Assembly (NCBI RefSeq): GCF_036320965.1
Contig: NC_092276.1
Span: 11,794,183 to 11,858,182 of the forward strand
Length of the DNA: 64,000 nt
Direction: 5' to 3'
Origin: Panulirus ornatus
Lineage: Eukaryota; Arthropoda; Malacostraca; Decapoda; Palinuridae
Below the pieces are notes generated by a model that saw only the letters and a program-made list of their open reading frames with translations, ran no database searches and was not told where the DNA came from. The stretch's first letter is position 1. Every line of letters starts with the position of its first letter. The translations under genes and the position numbers were made by a program. Below, piece by piece: positions 27,440-39,151 of this stretch.

Positions 27440-30400
27440 CATGTACCTTTCTGAACCGGGTGCCTTGGCTTCTTGACCTGGGCGACGTAACTTTCTTAGC
27501 AGCCCACCGTCTTGGCTATAATAGCTTCCAGTTCTAGCTGTCTTAGCCTCTTGGTCAGGGAGATCTAGCTTTCTGACCTGACCTCATCGTTTCCTGATCT
27601 GGCTGTAATATCTTCTTCACCTGAAAGACTTAACTTCCTGTCCTGGGAGAACTGGCTGTCGTAACTTCCTGCTTTGAAGGATGTTTACCTTCCTGACCCA
27701 GTTGATGCAGCTCTCTGAACTGAACTATCTTAACTACCTGTATGGTTGTCTAATATTATTGACCTGGGAGGTTTAACTACATAGCATATCTATAATAGCT
27801 TTCTGTCCTTACTATCTTAGCTACCAGACATGGCCATCATAACTTTTTTTCCCAGGTACCTTACTTTCTTGATAATTTTGTCTTAGCTTCTACTTCGGCT
27901 CTCTTCGCATCAGTACCTACCTTTCTTTGTTTTCTAAATAGATTGATATAGGTCCCTTACCTGACTGTCTTAGCTTCCAAACCTAACTTTCTTAGCTTCC
28001 TTGCCTGGCTTTCTTAACTTAGTGGCATACCTTTTTCATCTTCCTGACCTGACTCTCCTAGCTTTTTGATATGACAGCTTCTTAGTCTTGAACTATGTAA
28101 ATACCAGAGATTAATAATGTTAGCTTACTGACCAAAATTTCTCAGCTTCTTGTCCTGAATGTCTTAACTACCTGAAATGGATGTCCTATTTCATATTTCA
28201 GGCATTTATAGCCTGACTTGGTTGTCTTAGCTTTCTCATCTGACTTTCATAGTTTAGCGGCCTGAGAAACCTAGCTTTCTAACCTCATTCTCTTAGTTTC
28301 CTGACCGATTCTTTTTTTTCCTCCTGACCTGGCTGACGTAAATTTCTAAGCTAACCTTGCCGTCTTAGATTCCTTGAATTGGCTGCCTCAGATTTTTTAT
28401 CAGGTTTCGGTAAGTTATTGACCTTCTTGATGCAGGAGATTTAAGCTCTTTGCCGTAGCTAAAGTAAGTTAACTTCCTGAACTTTCATGGTTTTCTGGCT
28501 CTGCTTATTATCTGCTTTACTTAACTTTCTTAGGTTTTCCCTATAATTTTTCTAGCTTCCTCACCTGGTTAACAGTTATCTGACCTGGGAGGTTTAGCGT
28601 TTTAACTTAGCTAAAGCAGCTGCCCGACCTGGCTATTTTAGTTTCCTAGCTTGACTGACGTATTTTCTTGACCTGGCTGAAGCCTTTTAACTTAACTGTC
28701 TTAGCTTAATGACCTTGCTGTCTCAGCTCACTTTGCTTTCATGGTTTCCCAGGTCAGCTTTCTTAGCTGCTTGACGTAGATTCTTACACTTCCAGGCCTA
28801 TCTGATGTAGCTTCCTGACATTGCTATCTCACCTTCTTGATCTGGCTGACTAAGTTTCTTTGTCTTCATAGCGACTTGTTTAGGTTCCTCTCCTCCCTCT
28901 TCCAGTCTCCTAAATCTGCTAAATTTAGCTTCCTGTTGCCAGACATAACTTCCTAGTCTAAAAGTTACAGCTTCCTGACCTAGTTGTCGTAGCTTCCTTA
29001 CTTGAATGACATAGATTCTTGAGTTGGAACACACAGCTTTCTAACATCGTAACCGTAGCTTCCTTGCTTGGCTGCTTTAGCTTCCTAACCTAACTGTATT
29101 AGCTTCTATCTTTGTCTGCCTTTATATCTGAGTTAATTGCCTTAGATTCCTGATCTGGGATGCATAGCTTTTTTGCCTGGCAATCCCATCTTCTTCATGT
29201 GGCCATCTTAACTTCCTGACATGGACAGCGTACCTTCTTGCACTGGCTATATTAGCTTCTTGGTTTAGGTGATTTATCTTCCTTGTCGAGCTGCCTTAAC
29301 TTTCTGATTTGGTTGACTTAGCTCCCTGACCTGACTGTCTTAGCTTCCTTTTCTGGCTGTCATAGCTTCCTTGCCTATCTGTCTTGTTTTTTTTTTTCTT
29401 TACCTCACTGTTAACCTTCATATACCACTGACCTGGTTGTCTAAGCCTTATAATCAGGCTATCTTAGCATCCTGCTCGGGTTTTCGTAGCTATCCTCCCT
29501 ACCAGTCTTTGGCTCCTGACCCGACTGCCTTGGCTTTCTTATTTCATTTTCATTTCTTCTTGGAATAGCTTTCTTCGTATCCTGACCTAACTTTTGAAGC
29601 TATTCAATCCTGAATGGTGTAGCTTCCTGACCCAGATGTCGTAGCATTCCATCTTAACTGTTTTAACTTCCTGACATGTTTGTCTTACCTTCATTGATTA
29701 GCTGTCTTTCCTTCCTAGCCAGGGCGTCTCAAATTCTAGCTTGAGAAATGTAACTTTCCATGTTGGTTTTCGTGGCTCATTAACCTGGAAGTCGTTTCCT
29801 TGGATATCTCAGCTTCCTGATAAGGCTGTTTTAGCTTCCTTGATTGGCTGTCTTACCTTTCTGAAGTGTTCATCTTAGATTTCGGGTCTGAAACGTTTAG
29901 CTTTCTAAGCTGACCATTGGAGATTTGCGACCTGGCAGTCTGAGCTTCCTGATGTGGTGTTCTTACCTTCGTGATTTTTCTCTTTTAGTTTCTTGCCTGA
30001 AATGTCTTAGCTTTTGGGCCTGATTACCTTAGATTCCTGACTTAGCTCCTTCTGATTCCTGGCCTCTATTCTTTCTTGCCTTACTTAGCTCTCTCAGCTT
30101 TCTCAGCCTTGCTTTCGTAGAATTTTAACTTGGTTGGTTTAACTTTTAGACCTGGTTGCTTTAGCTTCCTGACTGGGCTATACTCCTAATGATTTAGCTG
30201 TTTTATTTTTTTGACTTCGCTTTATTAGCTCACTTGTTTTACTTTCTTATCTTATTAAGAAAGCTGTTTTAGCCTTTGCCCTGGCTTTCTTAGCTTCCTC
30301 ACTTGGCTGACATTTTCATTACCTAGGTTTCCTGCCCTAGCTATGTTACTTTCCAGACCTGGCTGATATAGCTTCGTGACTTGGCTGTTTTAGCTTCCTT

Positions 30401-32370
30401 TAGTTTAGCCTTAGCTCCCTAAGCGTACTGTTCTGGATGTCTTGACTCCCCAACTAGGTTTTCTTAGCTTCCTTATCTGGCTGTCTTATCTTTCTGTCTT
30501 GGAAAACAGCTTACAGATCTTACGTTTGTATCTGCTGACCCAGGAGAAATGTGTTCCTGACCTGACTGTTTTAGCATACTGTCCTGCCTGATTTACCTCC
30601 CTGACCTGGGAAGTTTAGCTGACTGACCACGTTCTTATGCGTCATGACCTGGTTCTCTTTGCTTCCTGACCGAGCTATAGAAATAGTTCTACCAGTCTCT
30701 CTGATCTACCTAATTCAGTTCTTCTGACTTCTAATCTGGGACACGTAGTTTACGGACGTGAGTGTCGTAGCTTCCTGACCTGACGTTCATTACTTCCTGA
30801 TCCGTCTTTTAAAGTTCTCTGACCTGGTTGTCTTAGCTTTCTTTCCTGGAAGACGTAAATGATTGACCTAAGTATCTTACCTTCCCAACTTGGCTGTCAA
30901 AGATTTATTCTATCTGGTTGTCTTACCTTTCTGGCCCAGCTCTCTTAGTTACCTGACTTGGGTCTACTTCTAAACCAGGCTATGGTATCCTCCAGATCCA
31001 GCTGTTTTCGTTTTCTCATCTTGTTTGTACCTTGACAGTCTGGTTTCTGTATCTCCCTGACCTGGCTATTATATCTCTGACATGGATGTGGTAACTTCCT
31101 ATCCTGTCAGTCATACCATCCTAATCTGGTTGTTTTAGCTTCCTAGCCTAACTTTCCTAGCTTTCAGATCTAGTTGTTATAGCATGTTAGCCTTTCTGTC
31201 TTAGTTTCTTGCCTTAGCTTTTTTGGCTTTCTGATTAGGGAAAGAGAATTCGCTAACCTGACTTCTTTAGCTTTCTGGCCTGGCACCATTAGTTCTTTGA
31301 CCTGACTGACGTAGGTTCCGGACATGACTAACGTTTCATACTGAATTATCTGTCTTAACTTCCTTCCTGATTTTGCTGTCTTGATTTCCTAACCTAACTT
31401 TCCTGGCTTACTGCCTTGGCAGACGTAACTTTTTGGTTTGTCGCAGCTACTTAATCTGGCTGCTATAGCTCCCTGTCTTGGCTGCCTTAGTTCCTTGTCC
31501 TGGCAGACTCAGCTCTCTGATGTGGCTGACGTAGATTCTTGCTCTGGTGGAAGTGGCTCTTTTGACCTGGGAGATGTGGCTCTCCTTAGCAGACGACCTG
31601 GCAGTCTCAGCTTCCTGAATTCGCTATCTTACTTCTTGTGTCAGTAGATTCACCTTTCTGACGTAGCTTTCATAGCATGCTGACCTAGTCGCCTAAATTT
31701 TCATAGCCTGCCTCTCTTAGGTTCCTAATCTCCATCTCTTAGCTGTCTTGACCAAGCTATCTTAGTTCCCTAGACTATCTTAACTTTCTGACAGAGCTTT
31801 CTTGCTACTAATAATCATTCTAGCTTTCATACCTCTCCGACATAGCTTCCAGACATAGGTGGCTCGACTTCCCTACCTGACCGTCGTATCCTCCTTACCT
31901 GACTGTCGTATCCTCTTTACCTGGCCGTCTTGACCCCCTGGCCTTACTGTTGGAACTACGTGACTCTGGTATTATGGCTTCCACATGTGGTGACTGTAGT
32001 TCCCTGACTTGGATCCCTTAGTTTATACTTGGCTGTTCTAATCAACTGACCTGGATGTTTTAGCTTTCTGTCCCAGCTGTCGACACTTTCTGACCTGAAT
32101 ATCTTAGCTTTCTGACCTAGCTGTGATAGATACCTGATCTGGTTCGGCGAACTTCCACTTCGCTCTCTTAGCTTTCTGACATGGTTATAATAGCTTCCTG
32201 ACTTAGCTAAATCGTTGAATCTATGTGTGGCTCATTTTAGCTTCTTGTTCTAGTCCTCTCAGCTTCCATTTGGCTATCTTAGTCGCTTCCTGTTTTACCT
32301 ATCCTACCTTCGTGATTTAGCTACGTAGCTTGCTGACCTAGCTGACCCAGCTTTTGACCCGATTCAGGTA
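27440..32370 (+). repeat. 4.9-kb degenerate 22-bp minisatellite
   Basis: Nearly the whole interval is built from variants of a 22-bp unit, approximately TTAGCTTCCTGACCTGGCTG plus TC. Clear runs occur near 29325-29390, 28950-29080, 30740-30850 and 32050-32120. At this length about 220 units would fit. Individual units often carry several substitutions or small indels, so no two neighbours are identical. No ORF inside has a recognisable domain. Confidence 0.85.
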
Positions 32371-32980
32371 ACCTTGTAACCCTCACTCCCACACTCTCAC
32401 ACAAACTTACCCTCTGCCCGCTCACTACCACACAGCTGTTCTTCCGTCTATTTCCATTTTTCCCGATTATTTTCCCTTCATTTCTTTAATTCTTTTCTTT
32501 TTCTAATTGGGCAGTTTTCCAATTTCGCTATTCACTTTTTTCTTTTCGATTTCTCTGTGTTTTTTCGACATCGTTTTCTTCATGAATTTCATTGCTTTCA
32601 TGAGTATTCTTTTTCTTCCTCTTAGTAGTACTACCGTTAAAGACAAGGTGAAATATCCCTACCTACCACCTCATAAACCATATCCTGCTCAATAGACCAC
32701 AAGCAGGTCCCCTCACCATCCATGAAGGTGCTCTTCTCTCCAGTTCCTCTTTAATCTTCTTCAGTTTTTTCCCTCTACTCCTCCATGTTCCCCGCTCAAC
32801 TTGCAAGATAATGATGATTCTTCCCTTGAAAACTTTAACCTTACTCTGCTAGCCCCGCCTGTAGGTTCCCCTAGGGAGCTCTGTCCCAGCACAGAGGCAA
32901 ACATCACCTGCTGCCTTATTCATCCACGAACGAACTTGCGGTACAAGGTTTGGTCATAAAGCTAAAAGGCTAAGACTCTG

Positions 32981-32984
<4 letters not shown>
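32371..32984. other. Unassigned sequence
   Basis: Mixed T-rich sequence with one 62-codon ORF (32507-32695) that is hydrophobic at its start but otherwise unremarkable. Confidence 0.4.
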
Positions 32985-33031
<47 letters not shown>

Positions 33032-33044
33032 GGTGTATGTGTGT

Positions 33045-33123
<79 letters not shown>

Positions 33124-33218
33124 GGTGTATGTGTGTAACTGTGTGTGTGTGTGTGTGTGTGTGTCTGTGTCTGTGTGTGTGTGTGTGTGTGTGAGTGTGT
33201 ATGTGTGTGTGTGTGTGT
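32985..33218. repeat. Compound (GT)n microsatellite with an internal duplication
   Basis: GT tracts are interrupted twice by the same GCGAGTGGGTGTATGTGTG block (near 33025 and 33117), about 92 bp apart, which shows a duplication inside the microsatellite. Confidence 0.9.
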
Positions 33219-33330
33219 GTAAATGAGTTTACATGAGAAAGACAGACGACACGCGGCCTGATTGTCTGGTAAAAAGAAAAAAAATAAATGAGTTTAACCT
33301 GGCAAGATAATGTCATTCCACTCAGCGTGT
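33219..33330 (-). mobile_element. Isolated 3' end of the LINE B family
   Basis: Aligns with 17105-17240, the 3'UTR of fragment B, sharing GAGTTTAC...GAAAGACAGA and AATGAGTTTAACCTGGCAAG-like blocks. On the minus strand its 3' end is directly followed by the (AC)n tract at 32985-33218. Confidence 0.65.
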
Positions 33331-33560
33331 GTGTCTGTGTGTGGACCTCTGATACAAAATTCGTGGCTCTCTTAGGGGGAAAATGTGGTAGTCTTTGAAG
33401 CCTAGATTTCTGTCCTTAATGTTCTCTTTTACTGAGCTGACAACAAGGAAGAAAAACAGAAGGAAAAAAAGGAAAAGGGAAATGATGGATAACGCTGGAG
33501 CAAAAACTCTCAAAAACAGGCTCTAATTCCATTACTCAACTGAGAATAGATGAAAGAATA

Positions 33561-33561
<1 letters not shown>

Positions 33562-33608
<47 letters not shown>

Positions 33609-33617
33609 TATATATAT
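33562..33617. repeat. (AT)n microsatellite next to R4
   Basis: AT dinucleotides with GG near 33607 and a second short AT run. The R4 element begins in the shared GGTATAAG. Confidence 0.95.
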
Positions 33618-34909
33618 ATGGTATAAGTTTGTTGAGTATTCCTGGTAAATTATATGGGAGGGTATTGATTGAGAGGGTGAAGGCATGTACAGAGCATCAG
33701 ATTGGGGAAGAGCAGTGTGGTTTCAGAAGTGGTAGAGGATGTGTGGATCAGGTGTTTGCTTTGAAGAATGTATGTGAGAAATACTTAGAAAAGCAAATGG
33801 ATTTGTATGTAGCATTTATGGATCTGGAGAAGGCATATGATAGAGTTGATAGAGATGCTCTGTGGAAGGTATTAAGAATATATGGTGTGGGAGGAAAGTT
33901 GTTAGAAGCAGTGAAAAGTTTTTATCGAGGATGTAAGGCATGTGTACGTGTAGGAAGAGAGGAAAGTGATTGGTTCTCAGTGAATGTAGGTTTGCGGCAG
34001 GGGTGTGTGATGTCTCCATGGTTGTTTAATTTGTTTATGGATGGGGTTGTTAGGGAGGTGAATGCAAGAGTTTTGGAAAGAGGGGCAAGTATGAAGTCTG
34101 TTGGGGATGAGAGAGCTTGGGAAGAGAGTCAGTTGTTGTTCGCTGATGATACAGCGCTGGTGGCTGATTCATGTGAGAAACTGCAGAAGCTGGTGACTGA
34201 GTTTGGAAAAGTGTGTGGAAGAAGAAAGTTAAGAGTAAATGTGAATAAGAGCAAGGTTATTAGGTACAGTAGGGTTGAGGGTCAAGTCAATTGGGAGGTG
34301 AGTTTGAATGGAGAAAAACTGGAGGAAGTGAAGTGTTTTAGATATCTGGGAGTGGATCTGGCAGCGGATGGAATCATGGAAGCGGAAGTGGATCATAGGG
34401 TGGGGGAGGGGGCGAAAATCCTGGGAGCCTTGAAGAATGTGTGGAAGTCGAGAACATTATCTCGGAAAGCAAAAATGGGTATGTTTGAAGGAATAGTGGT
34501 TCCAACAATGTTGTATGGTTGCGAGGCGTGGGCTATGGATAGAGTCGTGCGCAGGAGGATGGATGTGCTGGAAATGAGATGTTTGAGGACAATGTGTGGT
34601 GTGAGGTGCTTTGATCGAGTGAGTAACGTAAGGGTAAGAGAGATGTATGTAAATAAAAAGAGCGTGGTTGAGAGAGCAGAAGAGGGTGTTTTGAAGTGGT
34701 TTGGGCACATGGAGAGGATGAGTGAGGAAAGATTGACCAAGAGGATATATGTGTCGGAGGTGGAGGGAACAAGGAGAAGAGGGAGACCAAATTGGAGGTG
34801 GAAAGATGGAGTGAAAAAGATTTTGTGTGATCGGGGCCTGAACATGCAGGAGGGTGAAAGGAGGGCAAGGAATAGAGTGAATTGGAGCGATGTGGTATAC
34901 CGGGGTTGA
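33618..34909 (+). CDS. RTE reverse transcriptase, 5'-truncated open frame (R4)
   Basis: The frame is open from the truncation point to its natural stop, about 430 codons. It contains motif [13 protein letters not shown], motif [14 protein letters not shown], motif [12 protein letters not shown], a cysteine-rich [15 protein letters not shown] region and the C-terminal GRPNWRWKDGVKK, ending DVVYRG. One family Cys is lost in EMYVNKKSVV (EMCGNKK in others). No endonuclease is present, so it cannot start insertion by itself. The nominal start in the upstream AT repeat is not meaningful. Confidence 0.75.
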
Positions 34910-35101
34910 CGTGCTGTCAGTGGATTGAAGCAAGGCATGTGAAGCGTCTGGGGTAAACCATGGAAAGCTGTGTAGGTATGTATATTTGCGTGTGTGGACG
35001 TATGTATATACATGTGTATGGGGGGGGGTTGGGCCATTTCTTTCGTCTGTTTCCTTGCGCTACCTCGCAAACGCGGGAGACAGCGACAAAGTATAATAAA
35101 T

Positions 35102-35103
<2 letters not shown>
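34910..35103 (+). repeat. Short-form RTE 3'UTR of R4
   Basis: Matches the UTRs of R6, R7, R9 and R11. Compared with R1 it lacks about 254 bp (R1 positions ~2206-2459), with the join at TGTGTAGGTATGTATATT. Confidence 0.8.
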
Positions 35104-35177
<74 letters not shown>

Positions 35178-35178
35178 C
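35104..35178. repeat. (AT)n plus T-run between two RTE tails
   Basis: AT dinucleotides followed by about 16 T. The T-run is the A-tail of the minus-strand copy R5. Confidence 0.95.
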
Positions 35179-36664
35179 ATTTATTCATATTATACTTTGT
35201 CGCTGTCTCCCGCGTTAGCGAGGTAGCGCAAGAAAAAAAACGAACGAATGGCCCAGCCTACACACATACACATACATATACATAATGTCCACACATGCAC
35301 ATATACATACCTATACATCTCAACGTATACATACATATACACACACAGACATATACATATATATACACACATGATTCATACTGTCTGCCCTTATTCATCC
35401 CCGTCCCCATCCCGCCACATATGAAATGACAACACCCTTCCCCGCATGTGCGCGAGGTAGCGCTAAGAAAAGACAACAAAGGCCACATTCGTTCACACTC
35501 ATTCTCTAGCTGTCATGTATAATGCAAAGAAACAACAGCTCCCTTTCCACATCTAAGACACACAAAACTTTCCATGGTTTACCCCAGACGCTTCATATGC
35601 CCTGGTTCAATCCATTGACAGCACGTCGACCCCGGTATACAACATCGTTACAATTCATTCTATTCCTTGCACGCCTTTCACCCTGCTGCATGTTCAGGCC
35701 CCGATCACTCAAAATCTTTTTCACTCTATCTTTCCACCTCCAATTTGGTCTCCCACTTCTACTCGTTCCCTGCACCTCTGACACATATATCCTCTTGGTC
35801 AATCTTTCCTCACTCATTCTCTTCATGTGACCAAACCACTTCAAAACCGTCCTCTTCAGCTCTCTCAACCACACTATTTTTCTGACCACACATCTCTCTT
35901 ACCCTTTCATTACTTACTCAATCGAATCACTTCCCATCACATATTGTCCTCAAACATCTCATTTCCAGCACAACCACCCTCCTCCGAACAACTCTATCGA
36001 TAGCCTACGCCGCGCAAACATATACCATTGTTGGAGACACTTTTCCTTCAAAAATACCCATTTTTGCTTTCCAAGATAACGTTCTCGACTTCCACACATT
36101 TTTCAACGCTCCTAGAACTTTCGCCTCCTACCCCACCCTATGATTCACTTCCACTTCCATGGTTCCTTTCCGCTGCCAAATCGACTCCACGATATCTAAA
36201 ACAGTTCACTTCCTCCAGTTTTTCTCCACTGAAACTCACCTCCCAGTTGACTTGTCCCTTAAACCCTACTCTACCTAATAACCTTGATCTTATTCACATT
36301 TACTCTCAGCTTTCTTCTTTCACCTACTTTACCAAACTCTGTCACCAGCTTCTACAGTTTCTCACCGGAATCAGCAAACAGAGCTGTATCATTAGCGAAC
36401 AACAACTGAGTCACTTCCCAAGCTCTCTCATCCAAAACAGACTGCATATTTGCCCCTCTTTCCAAAACTCTTGCATTCACCTCCCTAACAACCCCATCCA
36501 TAAACAAATTAAACAAATATGGATACATCACGCACCCCTGCTGCAAACCAACATTCACTGAACACCAATCACTTTTCTCTCTTCTTACACGTACACACGC
36601 CTTACACCTTCGATAAAAACTTTTCATATATTCTTAGTACCTTCCAAAAAATATCTCTATCAAC
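35178..36664 (-). mobile_element. RTE LINE copy R5 (old subfamily)
   Basis: A minus-strand copy with the long-form 3'UTR, C-terminus and RT, 5' truncated just after motif A at an (AT)n tract near 36664. A deletion near 36628 joins the palm to earlier codons. It meets R4 tail to tail. Confidence 0.8.
35593..36660 (-). pseudogene. RTE reverse transcriptase, C-terminal part (R5, broken)
   Basis: Open pieces are 36352-36627 ([50 protein letters not shown]) and 35593-35889 ([35 protein letters not shown], longer C-terminus ending NGLNQGI). Motif C reads FAND, so a catalytic Asp is lost. The middle (35890-36350) is interrupted by shifts and stops. Confidence 0.75.
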
Positions 36665-36704
36665 TCTATCATATATATGTATATATATATATATATATAT
36701 GTAA
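36665..36704. repeat. Short (AT)n between R5 and R6 5' ends
   Basis: AT dinucleotides with one G. They separate two RTE copies whose truncated 5' ends face each other. Confidence 0.9.
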
Positions 36705-37168
36705 ATGGAAATGGTGAAGAACTTGTAGATTTATGTCCTGAAAAAGGACTGATGATTGGGAATACCTGGTTTAAAAAGCGAGATATACATAAGTATACTT
36801 ATGTAAGTAGGAGAGATGGCCAGAGAGCGTTATTGGATTACGTGTTAATTGACAGGCGTGCGAAAGAGAGACTTTTGGATGTTAATGTGCTGAGAGGTGC
36901 AACTGGAGGGATGTCTGATCATTATCTTGTCGAGGCTAAGGTGAAGATTTGTATGGGTTTTCAGAAAAGAAGAGTGAATGTTGGGGTGAAGAGGGTGGTG
37001 AGAGTAAGTGAGCTTGAGAAGGAGACCTGCGTGAGGAAGTACCAGGAGAGACTGAGTACAGAATGGAAAAAGGTGAGAACAATGGAAGTAAGGGGAGTGG
37101 GGGAGGAATGGGATGTATTTAGGGAATCAGTGATGGATTGCGCAAAAGATGCTTGTGGCATGAGATGA
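36677..37168 (+). CDS. RTE endonuclease C-terminal part and linker (R6)
   Basis: From residue ~9 the frame reads NGNGEELVDLCPEKGLMIGN, then LLDYVLIDRRAKERLLDVNV and GGMSDHYLVEAKV, which holds the catalytic Asp-His of the APE-type fold. The linker follows (ELEKETCVRKYQERLSTEWK). It ends at a TGA (37166-37168) where other copies have a Ser codon. The next ORF continues in the same frame, so this is one gene with one nonsense codon. The first residues come from the AT repeat. Confidence 0.75.
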   Translation: MYIYIYIYVNGNGEELVDLCPEKGLMIGNTWFKKRDIHKYTYVSRRDGQRALLDYVLIDRRAKERLLDVNVLRGATGGMSDHYLVEAKVKICMGFQKRRVNVGVKRVVRVSELEKETCVRKYQERLSTEWKKVRTMEVRGVGEEWDVFRESVMDCAKDACGMR

Positions 37169-39151
37169 GTGGGAGGTGGGTTGATTAGAAAGGGTAGTGA
37201 GTGGTGGGATGAAGAAGTGGGAGTATTAGTGAAAGAGAAGAGAGAGGCATTTGGACGATTTTTTCAGGGAAAAAATGCAATTGAGTGGGAGATGTATAAA
37301 AGAAAGAGACAGGAGGTCAAGAGAAAGGTGCAAGAGGTGAAAAAAAGGGCAAATGAGAGTTGGGGTGAGAGAGTATCATTAATTTTTAGGGAGAATAAAA
37401 AGATGTTCTGGAATGAGGTAAATAAAGTGCGTAAGACAAGGGAGCAAATGGGAACTTCGGTGAAGGGCGCAAGTGGGGAGGTGATAACAAGTAGTGGTGA
37501 TGTGAGAAGGAGATGGAGTGAGTATTTTGAAGGTTTGTTGAATGTGTTTGATGATAGAGTGGCAGATATAGGGTGTTTTGGTCGAGGTGGTGTGCAAAGT
37601 GAGAGGGTTAGGGAAAATGATTTGGTAAACAGAGAAGAGGTAGTGAAAGCTTTGCGGAAGATGAAAGCCGGCAAGGCAGCAGGTTTGGATGGTATTGCAG
37701 TGGAATTTATTAAAAAAGGGGGTGACTGTATTGTTGACTGGTTGGTAAGGTTATTTAATGTATGTATGACTCATAGTGAGGTGCCTGAGGATTGGCGGAA
37801 TGCGTGCATAGTGCCATTGTACAAAGGCAAAGGGGATAAGAGTGAGTGCTCAAATTACAGAGGTATAAGTTTATTGAGTATTCCTGGTAAATTATATGGG
37901 AGGGTATTGATTGAGAGGGTGAAGGCATGTACAGAGCATCAGATTGAGGAAGAGCAGTGTGGTTTCAGAAGTGGTAGAGGATGTGTGGATCAGGTGTTTG
38001 CTTTGAAGAATGTATGTGAGAAATACTTAGAAAAGCAAATGGATTTGTATGTAGCATTTATGGATCTGGAGAAGGCATATGATAGAGTTGATAGAGATGC
38101 TCTGTGGAAGGTATTAAGAATATATGGTGTGGGAGGAAAGTTGTTAGAAGCAGTGAAAAGTTTTTATCGAGGATGTAAGGCATGTGTACGTGTAGGAAGA
38201 GAGGAAAGTGATTGGTTCTCAGTGAATGTAGGTTTGCGGCAGGGGTGTGTGATATCTCCATGGTTGTTTAATTTGTTTATGGATGGGGTTGTTACGGAGG
38301 TAAATGCAAGAGTTTTGGAAAGAGGGGCAAGTATGAAGTCTGTTGGGGATGAGAGAGCTTGGGAAGTGAGTCAGTTGTTGTTCGCTGATGATACAGCGCT
38401 GGTGGCTGATTCATGTGAGAAACTGCAGAAGCTGGTGACTGAGTTTGGAAAAGTGTGTGGAAGAAGAAAGTTAAGAGTAAATGTGAATAAGAGCAAGGTT
38501 ATTAGGTACAGTAGGGTTGAGGGTCAAGTCAATTGGGAGGTGAGTTTGAATGGAGAAAAACTGGAGGAAGTGAAGTGTTTTAGATATCTGGGAGTGGATC
38601 TGGCAGCGGATGGAACCATGGAAGCGGAAGTGGATCATAGGGTGGGGGAGGGGGCGAAAATTCTGGGAGCCTTGAAGAATGTGTGGAAGTCGAGAACATT
38701 ATCTCGGAAAGCAAAAGTGGGTATGTTTGAAGGAATAGTGGTTCAAACAATGTTGTATGGTTGCGAGGCGTGGGCTATGGATAGAGTTGTGCTCAGGAGG
38801 ATGGATGTGCTGGAAATGAGATGTTTGAGGACAATGTGTGGTGTGAGGTGGTTTGATCGAGTGAGTAACGTAAGGGTAAGAGAGATGTGTGGAAATAAAA
38901 AGAGCGTGGTTGAGAGAGCAGAAGAGGGTGTTTTGAAGTGGTTTGGGCACATGGAGAGGATGAGTGAGGAAAGATTGACCAAGAGGATATATGTGTCGGA
39001 GGTGGAGGGAACAAGGAGAAGAGGGAGACCAGATTGGAGGTGGAAAGATGGAGTGAAAAAGATTTTGTGTGATCGGGGCCTGAGCATGCAGGAGGGTGAA
39101 AGGAGGGCAAGGAATAGAGTGAATTGGAGCGATGTGGTATACCGGGGTTGA
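37169..39151 (+). CDS. RTE linker, reverse transcriptase and C-terminus, full length (R6)
   Basis: 660 codons without interruption, in frame with the preceding 164-codon ORF. The linker spans residues 1-160 ([35 protein letters not shown]). The RT fingers start with [20 protein letters not shown] near 165. Motif A is [12 protein letters not shown] near 297, motif B GLRQGCVISPWLF near 354, and motif [12 protein letters not shown] near 404. The C-terminal segment contains [33 protein letters not shown] and the stop after DVVYRG. All visible RT catalytic residues are intact. The product could in principle supply RT activity but lacks an endonuclease N-terminus and a proper start. Confidence 0.85.
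   Translation: MGGGLIRKGSEWWDEEVGVLVKEKREAFGRFFQGKNAIEWEMYKRKRQEVKRKVQEVKKRANESWGERVSLIFRENKKMFWNEVNKVRKTREQMGTSVKGASGEVITSSGDVRRRWSEYFEGLLNVFDDRVADIGCFGRGGVQSERVRENDLVNREEVVKALRKMKAGKAAGLDGIAVEFIKKGGDCIVDWLVRLFNVCMTHSEVPEDWRNACIVPLYKGKGDKSECSNYRGISLLSIPGKLYGRVLIERVKACTEHQIEEEQCGFRSGRGCVDQVFALKNVCEKYLEKQMDLYVAFMDLEKAYDRVDRDALWKVLRIYGVGGKLLEAVKSFYRGCKACVRVGREESDWFSVNVGLRQGCVISPWLFNLFMDGVVTEVNARVLERGASMKSVGDERAWEVSQLLFADDTALVADSCEKLQKLVTEFGKVCGRRKLRVNVNKSKVIRYSRVEGQVNWEVSLNGEKLEEVKCFRYLGVDLAADGTMEAEVDHRVGEGAKILGALKNVWKSRTLSRKAKVGMFEGIVVQTMLYGCEAWAMDRVVLRRMDVLEMRCLRTMCGVRWFDRVSNVRVREMCGNKKSVVERAEEGVLKWFGHMERMSEERLTKRIYVSEVEGTRRRGRPDWRWKDGVKKILCDRGLSMQEGERRARNRVNWSDVVYRG

Larger units (their letters stand above)
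33618..35103 (+). mobile_element. RTE LINE copy R4 (5' truncated, young subfamily)
   Basis: Begins inside the RT fingers at the codons for [10 protein letters not shown] and runs through the C-terminus to a short-form 3'UTR (34910-35103) with the terminal hairpin motif and an A-rich tail ending in TATAATAAATAAA. The 5' end abuts (AT)n. Confidence 0.9.

Noticed and set aside
27440..32370. CRISPR-like array of short direct repeats
   Set aside because: Repeats are contiguous without spacers, highly variable, and the genome is clearly animal; it is a minisatellite.
34393..35070. Serine/histidine/proline-rich ORFs of 100-230 codons antisense to RTE copies (also 38699-39414, 51042-52963, 59926-60466, 61109-61746)
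   Set aside because: They recur antisense to the same RTE C-terminal region and change with it; they are shadow frames of the RT on the other strand.
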